This document shows, piece after piece, positions 57,647 to 64,000 of a stretch of 64,000 nt of DNA; position 1 is the stretch's first letter, and each line of letters starts with the position of its first letter. The DNA is from Schistosoma haematobium. Lineage: Eukaryota; Platyhelminthes; Trematoda; Strigeidida; Schistosomatidae. The notes beneath the pieces are model-generated. The model was not told where the DNA came from. It made no database searches and worked only from the letters and a program-made list of their open reading frames with translations. The translations under genes and the position numbers were made by a program. Where the stretch lies: NCBI RefSeq assembly GCF_000699445.3, contig NC_067202.1, positions 1,655,565 through 1,719,564 on the forward strand. The letters run 5' to 3'.

Positions 57647-59035
57647 TTAAGAATGCAGGTTATTGACCAGTTTAACTCTAACAACCTGTTCGTCACAGAG
57701 TATATTTGCTAGGTAAGGTATTATAGAACATTTATATTTTGGCTTGCGTGCATGGATTTTAATGTATTGACGTCTCGTTCTACCAGAAGATATACAAGGA
57801 TAATGATAAGAGTGAAGGGGATGGTTTGTATCTAATAAAATAACACCTGTCAGGAGTTTGTATGACTTTAGATGTGTATCTACAACCATTTTAATTATGA
57901 CCTCGAAAGATTCACCACACACCTTGCTAACTTCCTTCAACACTCTCCGCAATACAGCAAAGTCTTTTCTCAAAAGCACGGGAAAGAATAATAGGGAATA
58001 TTCAAGAACTGACAAATTGTAAGAGCAAATGACGAGTAATCTCAAGAGCATGCAATCTCTTTATGTAGTAAGTCAGACGAAAACCTCCTTCGATAACAAT
58101 AAAACGTGAGAAGACCAATAGAGATTAAAGGAAAAGGTAACACCAAGATAATTGACCTTCGACACTGTGTTTATCAAATAGTCTCCAATGGTACAAGCAT
58201 TATGGGATCTCAAAATGGTGTTTAGATGCCGTTCATGTCTCATACTAAAGTTAACAGCTTGACATTTAGACGGATTAAGTATAAGATCATTACCAACAGA
58301 CCAACAATCAATACGAGACAAAAACTCATTCATTTCTATGGGATGTAAAGTGAAAGAGATAGGTATACATTCAGTGAGATCATCCGCATATTTCAAAAAA
58401 GTGTTTTCTGTGGAAGATGGAAGATCATGCAGAAGAAGAGGTGAAAGAACAGCTCCATGTGGTACACCTTCATGAGACAGTAGGGACTCTGAACACTTTC
58501 CTCCCAGTACAATGTACTCTTCCCTTCTAGAGAGGTAGGAACATAGCCAGTTGGTTATCCAGGTGTCAGTGTTGACGCCGATTAACTTGTTAAGTAAACG
58601 TTGCCTTCGTATAGAATCAAAAGCTGAAGTATACTCCAGAAAAGCGCATCGAACATACTTCTTACCTTTTTCTAAATCGAACATTATGTTGTGATGCAGA
58701 ACAGCAACAGCATCTAAGGTGCTTCTTTTGCATTTGTAAACATACTGATACGAATCAATATGCTCTTTTATCACAGGCTGAAATAGAAGTATTAATAATT
58801 TGTCGATTGTTTTGAAAGAGGGTGAAGTTATTGAAATAGGTCTAAATTTCACATTCTTATATACTTGTCTATTCAATAAACTTAGATATAGTTTAAAGGT
58901 ATTTATCACTTTTTTTTGTTCTCTTTTATACCAAACAAGAAATAAACAAGTTGAAAATAAATGTAAATAATTTTTTTTCCTGGAAAATTTCCATGATTCA
59001 TTATCAATCACTAAGCAAGTGACAAAATAATGCAT
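57647..59035 (-). pseudogene. Jockey/CR1-like non-LTR reverse transcriptase, frameshifted and 5'-truncated
   Basis: The 59035-58073 frame (320 codons) carries FRPISITSP, YTSAFDSIRRQRLLNKL (motif A), EGVPHGAVLSP, KYADD (catalytic pair) and VNYLGVTFS. A second frame, 58051-57647, continues with the C-terminal region (LLRKDFAVLRRVLKEVSKVCGESF to LVNNLHS), so a single frameshift near 58060 splits one ORF. A few residues are also missing after GAVLSP. Similarity to an RT starts only around KNVKFRPI (about 58860); the first roughly 60 codons look like flanking DNA. It is a dead 3' portion from a lineage different from the CR1 and RTE copies here. Confidence 0.78.
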
Positions 59036-59112
59036 GAATATTTATTGTTTTCAGTTAGTTGTCATGTATATCAGTTTATAGGAATAATATTGAAAACTAA
59101 TGCAACTTAATG

Positions 59113-59142
59113 AACACACACATACATACACACACACACACA
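59113..59142. repeat. (CA)n microsatellite
   Basis: CA units with two CATA interruptions, just upstream of the broken RT at 57647-59035. Confidence 0.9.
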
Positions 59143-59224
59143 AATTCATACACATCAAGTGTACTCAGTTCTTTAAAATAGAATGTGAGAAAGTGATCAT
59201 TATCATTACGATTATTACGAATAG

Positions 59225-59264
59225 TATTATTATTATTATTATTATTATTACTACTACTACTACT
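59225..59264. repeat. (TTA)n and (CTA)n compound microsatellite
   Basis: Eight or so ATT units run into five CTA units. Confidence 0.9.
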
Positions 59265-59534
59265 GATATGGGTATACTCATAACAAGATAGATCATTTTG
59301 ATGGATACATAGTTGTCTGTGTATTAAAAAGTTTACACTCATAGGTCTATACTTATGTATTTCTATTGACAAGAATAAATTCCAACAATCATCATTGTAA
59401 TGAGAAAATAGAAGAAAACAAAACAAACAACGTTAAAAGAGAATATTCTCATTAATGTCAAGAAAGAATATTCCTAGAAAAACAAAAGTGTCTATGATAC
59501 AATCAACAACAAAAAAACGGTTTCAACTCATTTG

Positions 59535-59560
59535 TACACACACACACACACACGCACACA
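59535..59560. repeat. (CA)n microsatellite
   Basis: CA run with one CGCA interruption. Confidence 0.9.
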
Positions 59561-59769
59561 TCTATGCATAAGTACACATAGACATACTAAATTAGAGACC
59601 AACTGTCTAAATGTATTTACTTATTATTATGATTACTATGAATATGAGTAGTAGAAGTGTAAAATCATGAATTGTTTTTACATGGTAAGTATAGTGATTA
59701 ACATGAACATTTTTGTTATCTAACATAAAAGAAAACTTAAAAAAGTAATTTTAATACATTATATTCTTG

Positions 59770-60130
59770 GTTGAGATCGTGAATTGATTGATGTTAGACC
59801 ATCATTGAAAACCTGGAAGCACTGGATGACCGTTTTGTCTTTTTGTGGGACACTTCAGTAGTGTGCATTCATGATCCCTCCTAGTGAGATTCAAACACAA
59901 GACCTATCAGTCTCGTGCGCGAACATTTAACCTCTAAATCACTGAGTCGGCATCTAATGGTGTTAATGTCTAATATCAATCAATTCACGACATTACACCA
60001 TTGTTCACCATTGCCTCTAGTGAGTTACTATCTCACAACAGATCCGATTGAACTCCACAGAACACTACTTCTCATTAGAACTCTAAGAAATACTTCTTGT
60101 AACCAGTCACTAGTGAGCACATGATGATTA
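59770..60130 (-). mobile_element. tRNA-like hammerhead SINE, near full length
   Basis: A full-length minus-strand copy from GTTAGACCATCATTG through a decayed ribozyme (59815-59870), a tRNA-like part (GAACATTTAACCTCTAAATC) and the CAGTCACTAGTGAGCACA end. The core reads CTGAAGTG, so it is probably inactive. Confidence 0.72.
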
Positions 60131-60260
60131 TTATCAGAAAGAGGGTGGGGTTTTTATAAAGATTATATTATGTTACAAATCAGAGAAGTATTCAATTATT
60201 GTTTCATGTTAGTAAAATTAATTTCAAAATATTACTTTTCTATGCAACACAACACAACGC

Positions 60261-60289
60261 TCACACACGCACACACACACACGCACACA
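60261..60289. repeat. (CA)n microsatellite
   Basis: CA run with two CGCA interruptions. Confidence 0.9.
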
Positions 60290-60670
60290 AAACCAAAAGA
60301 AGTAATTCATACTAGAAAAAAAATTCTTCGACTTCAAAACATGCATAATATAATTTACTTATTGATTTCAAGTAGAATAACCAATCCAGTGTACACAGTT
60401 ACAACCATAAATGTTGATGTACTCAGTGAAAAAGATGATTTATGATTAATTTTACTCAAAGGTCACATGTGTAATCATTCCCCACCCCTTTTGCATAGAT
60501 ATAATGTATTCAAATATGAAATGATAAAGTATATATAGCCATCATTATAGTAATAAGATTTATCACTATGCACTTCTGTGTAGACAACTGCTGAGTAATA
60601 TATAATTCTGGTTTTTATTAATATAAAATGAAATAAAATTAATTTATAAAGTTGTTTATCTTAGCATTTA

Positions 60671-60672
60671 TG

Positions 60673-60703
<31 letters not shown>
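60671..60703. repeat. (TATG)n microsatellite
   Basis: About seven TATG units. Confidence 0.9.
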
Positions 60704-60796
60704 AGCTGTGAAATAGTGAGCAGATAATGGAGGAAAAAAGTATTTCATCACCAGTTTGTAACAATCTAAAGTTAGGTAAATAATAACAAATTTGAT

Positions 60797-61050
60797 TTAT
60801 TTACTTACTTACTTACTTACTTACGCCTGTTACTCCTAACGGAGCATAGGCCGCCGACCAGCATTCTCCAACTCATTCTGTCCTGGGTCCGCCTGAGGCC
60901 TCTCTTGGGCTACTGCCGGTTCCAAGCTTGGATAAAGGAGGAAGTGCGGGCATGGGATTAGCGACCCTATCCTGTGGAATACTAATTCGTTAGAAAAAAA
61001 GCTAATCAGAACAAACTTGATAGTAGAAGCAAATTATACCGACGATCTTT
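60797..61050. mobile_element. RTE fragment with 3' end joined to inverted 5' leader
   Basis: Bases 60797-60886 are the RTE 3' end on the minus strand, with a TTAC repeat tail. From about 60887 the sequence matches the 5' leader in plus orientation (CTGAGGCCTCTCTTGGGC, CCAAGCTTGGATAAAGG), also seen near 41500. The middle of the element is missing. Twin priming is one possible origin. Confidence 0.5.
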
Positions 61051-61414
61051 AGCAATTCCAGGAGTGGTCGTGAGATTAACCAGCCAACTGTTTGTCACGC
61101 AAAATTCAGTTTCAATTGTTTCCAGGCTGTCAGCCTAGGTTAATTATGCCGACTTGATTTTATATGAGTTGTGTTATGAATAATGATCTTTTACAAGAAT
61201 AAATCTGTTTTTCGTATATTTATGTTGATAATGACTGAGTATAAACTAATAATGATAATTGTGCGTATGTTCTGTATTAGATAGATTTACCGTAACTAGT
61301 CATTATTCTCATTCAATCCTTTTAAATTATCACCTGACTATATGTTGAAACCACTTAGTGACCAGTGTTTAGGTTACACACTATGTACTAGGCAAAGATA
61401 GGTAAATTGGTTAA

Positions 61415-61895
61415 TAAAACTGTGAACGTTCATCGATTGAGGTGGTTGGTGCGTGTATTACCTATCCCCGACTATCAACTACCTTGATGTGTGATAATAG
61501 CTAATTCACGAACAAGTTGAAAGAAAATAAGCAGATAGACCAAAATAAAGTTTGATATCAATCCATGATGTAGTTGATTAATTGTCTAATCAAGACAAGG
61601 TCCGAGCAATAACCATTGTCATTAGTAGGAGGCATCGGGCTACATGCTCATAATCGATCACAAAGGTACAGTTGCGTTCCTCTTCAATTTTGTTCTCTTT
61701 GATTTACATTTTTAAACTTATTTTCATCTTTTAATCTATAAATGAATTGTCCCTTCTATTAGCACTATTATTAATTGTCGTTCTTTAATGTTTTTATCTT
61801 GATCATCTCATCTCTATATTGTTGATGTGATATAAGAACTTGGAGAAAGTACAAATATATGCACATTTATAACTGACTAACTGTCTTATTTGACA
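61415..61895 (+). mobile_element. Family W 3' part, strongly diverged
   Basis: VNVHRLRWLVRVLPIPDYQLP is readable near 61425-61485, then broken sequence and an ACTGACTAACTG end. Confidence 0.45.
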
Positions 61896-62404
61896 CTCAC
61901 TGATTAATATTTACAACTTCAGTCTAGTCACAGTATGGTACTAACATGATCCAATCTAATTGTTGATGACTTTCTCACTTCCATTGTGGTTTATTCCCTG
62001 GAAAGTTCATAAAAGTATATACCATAGATGAATTACAAATTAAGGTGAAACAATTGTTTAACATTTCTTAGTTTTTTATAATTTTCTAAGAGATTTCAAT
62101 CTCATTCATTATAATTCATTTAACTAAGTAATTGAATGATAGACAGAAAACTTTGACATGATAAACCAACTCTGTCAAATTCACTACTTATTTCAGTAGA
62201 TAGTGCTTTTTACTTTACATCAATTTTCAATTGATTGACATGTTTGTTTGAAATGTAATCAAAACAATTAGATGTTATGTCATTCAATAGGTGAAATAAA
62301 TGCTTTAGAGAAATATTATGAATATGATTCTTTTATTTTTAATCAGTTTATTTAGTCATCCAATCATTTTTGTTTTCAGTATAGGGTTGTGAAGTTTATT
62401 AAGT
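61896..62404. other. AT-rich intergenic stretch, nothing recognised
   Basis: No repeat or ORF supported. Confidence 0.55.
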
Positions 62405-62712
62405 TTTTGATTGAGATCATGAACTGATTGATGTTAGACCACCATTAAAAACCTGGAACTACTGGGTGGCGTTTCGTCCTAGCATGAGACTCTTCGGCAG
62501 TACGCATTCACGATCCCGCTTGCCGGATTCGAACCCAGGGCCTTCAGATGCTGTGACCAGTGGAGCTAATCTGTGTTGGGTAGAGAAAGGTATCTAGCTG
62601 AGGTAAATAAACGTCTCATATCCGATGTTAGTCGAACCCTACTGGTCACAATTTCTCACTAGAACTTAAGAAGTTGCATTATGAAACCAGTCACTAGTGA
62701 GCACACAATTAT
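62405..62712 (-). mobile_element. tRNA-like hammerhead SINE, internally rearranged
   Basis: The ribozyme end (62455-62510) has good helix II and GAAAC but CCGAAGAG for the core. The B-box region (GATTCGAACCCAGGGCC on plus) is followed directly by TGACCAGTGGAGCTAATC, so the middle is deleted or inverted. It ends CAGTCACTAGTGAGCACA. Confidence 0.65.
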
Positions 62713-62951
62713 TATAATATAGGGGTCGGTTGAAATTATAGGACTTCATGAATGACATTTTCGAAGTTTATTTAACTTTTGTGCTGTGAAATATTTTTTA
62801 TGTGAATAATTTTGTAAATAACCTCTTAAAATACACAAGTCTTCCAAGTTTGCTTTTACAGACTTGATTTTCAATATTGTTGAGTTAACCAGCTCTCAAG
62901 AGTGCTGATTATTATCTATTCAGAAGGGTATTTTTGTAGATATTATAGTAA

Positions 62952-63090
62952 TTTAATGGTCGAATTCGTGATTTAATTAAAGATGGACCATCATGGAAGA
63001 CCTGGAAGCAATGGATGGCCGTTCCGTCCTAGTATAGGACTTCTCATCAGTGCATACCCGCGATCGGGCTCATGGGATTCGAAATCCTGC
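62952..63090 (-). mobile_element. Hammerhead SINE 3' part, minus half of a palindrome
   Basis: ATTTAATTAAAGATGGACC to TGGGATTCGAAATCC is the inverted ribozyme end. It mirrors 63150-63265 almost perfectly over about 80 bases. Confidence 0.68.
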
Positions 63091-63275
63091 CGGCTCAGTG
63101 GTCTAGAAGTTAAGCGTTCGCTCGCGATCCCGGTAGGTTCTGGGTTCGAGTGTGACGTGCTGGATCGTGGGTATGCACCGCTAAGAAGCCCCATACTAGG
63201 ACAAAACAGCCATCCAGTGCTTCCAGGTCTTTCATGGTGGTCTATCTTTAATTAAATTACGAATTCAACCACTAA
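63091..63275 (+). mobile_element. Hammerhead SINE, plus half of a palindrome
   Basis: It starts GCCGGCTCAGTGGTCTAG (A-box-like), then GTTCTGGGTTCGAGTG (B-box-like), a decayed ribozyme with ACAAAAC and GTGCTTCCAGG, and the end GGTGGTCTATCTTTAATT. Confidence 0.68.
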
Positions 63276-64000
63276 ATTATTGTTTACTCAGTGAAAATAA
63301 TGAATATATGATAGATAATTGTTTGAAAGAACAGCCAGTTTAAATACGTAAATGTGAAACATTTTATAAATATACATGTTTAGACGAATGTATTGCTTTT
63401 AGACAACAAAAAACAAAGATTAGGCATCATTTTTGTCATTAAATGAATTTGGCAATATCAAAATAGAATGAATGTGATGTATAGAAACACTTAAACTCAA
63501 GAGTAATCTATTAGGACATTCTTTTGGAAGTTTCATCTTACAAACTGAATATAGTTAGATAATTATTAGAAATTAATAGTGGCTGAAAGTCTGTTTCGTT
63601 CGTATATAAGACTGTTTACAAATATACATTTAAAAATCAACAATGGGTCATACTTAGGAGTTCTGGTAAGAAGCCATGATCAATGGAATTCAACTATCTA
63701 GGGTGTGAAACAAATGTCATTAATGATTTTGTATGATGATCGTGTAATATCAAGTATCAAACTAGTGGTTTGAGCATTAGACGCTCTCTGTGGGTTCAGG
63801 GTCGTATTCCTGGTGCAATGGTGAACGAACGAATCAGTTGTGGGTTGTTGCTTGATTTTTAATTATTGCCAGTCTGTAGTGTAAAATTTTGAATGTAACT
63901 AACTCTACAACACCCTATGATAAAAGATATTTGTTGTTATAGGAAAACTAACCGAATATATTTTAAAGCCTATAAAAACCATAAAGTTGATTCAAACCAG
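63276..64000. other. AT-rich intergenic stretch, one SINE scrap
   Basis: Only the degenerate SINE at 63650-63825 is recognisable. Confidence 0.5.
63650..63825 (+). mobile_element. Degenerate hammerhead SINE 5' and tRNA-like part
   Basis: GGAGTTCTGGTAAGAAGCC, AATGGAATTCAACTATC and a tRNA-like CTAGTGGTTTGAGCATTAG resemble the family. The ribozyme end is missing. Confidence 0.45.

Larger units (their letters stand above)
59036..59769. other. Microsatellite-rich intergenic stretch
   Basis: Three simple repeats and no coding signal. Confidence 0.6.

Overview
The window looks like nuclear DNA of a blood fluke (Schistosoma; species not resolved). It is AT-rich and intron-rich. It is packed with schistosome-type repeats: Sm-alpha-like hammerhead ribozyme SINEs, RTE- and CR1-type non-LTR retrotransposons, a Penelope-like element and LTR retrotransposon pieces. 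No bacterial, organellar or viral gene organisation is visible.

Only one cellular gene could be rebuilt with confidence. It lies on the minus strand between 26790 and 15710 and has six exons with GT-AG junctions and matching phases. The predicted protein of about 304 residues has a CHHC zinc finger with the exact U11-48K spacing (C-x5-H-x9-H-x3-C). It also has the KRRRQSYR...SYTEVLREII block and a Lys/His/Ser-rich tail. I call it SNRNP48, the U11/U12 snRNP 48 kDa protein of the minor spliceosome. Its introns hold solo LTRs, hammerhead SINEs, RTE tails and a 105-bp (TA)n tract.

Layout: 1-15.2 kb is repeat-rich intergenic DNA, including a small Penelope-like insertion (6168-7168) with inverted arms, a GIY-YIG endonuclease remnant, a hammerhead motif in each arm and a 12-bp target duplication. 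15.7-26.8 kb is SNRNP48. 27.2-28.8 kb is a 5'-truncated CR1-like reverse transcriptase with an unbroken frame (minus). 28844-35736 is an LTR-internal-LTR-internal-LTR array: three 413-bp TGTAG...CTACA repeats around two near-identical 2.8-kb cores without long ORFs. 35.7-39.7 kb is a nearly full-length but inactivated CR1 element (plus). 41.4-43.3 kb is the decayed 5' half of an RTE element. 44-64 kb is intergenic DNA with further hammerhead SINEs, retrotransposon tails, a frameshifted reverse transcriptase (57647-59035) and microsatellites.

The main biological themes are the minor-spliceosome gene and a dense community of self-cleaving, ribozyme-bearing retroelements. Among these are several head-to-head SINE pairs and nested insertions that give relative ages. 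Repeat families without a recognised name are labelled here R-A (about 500 bp, AAATA tail), R-D (about 300 bp) and W (non-LTR tail ending in GACT repeats).
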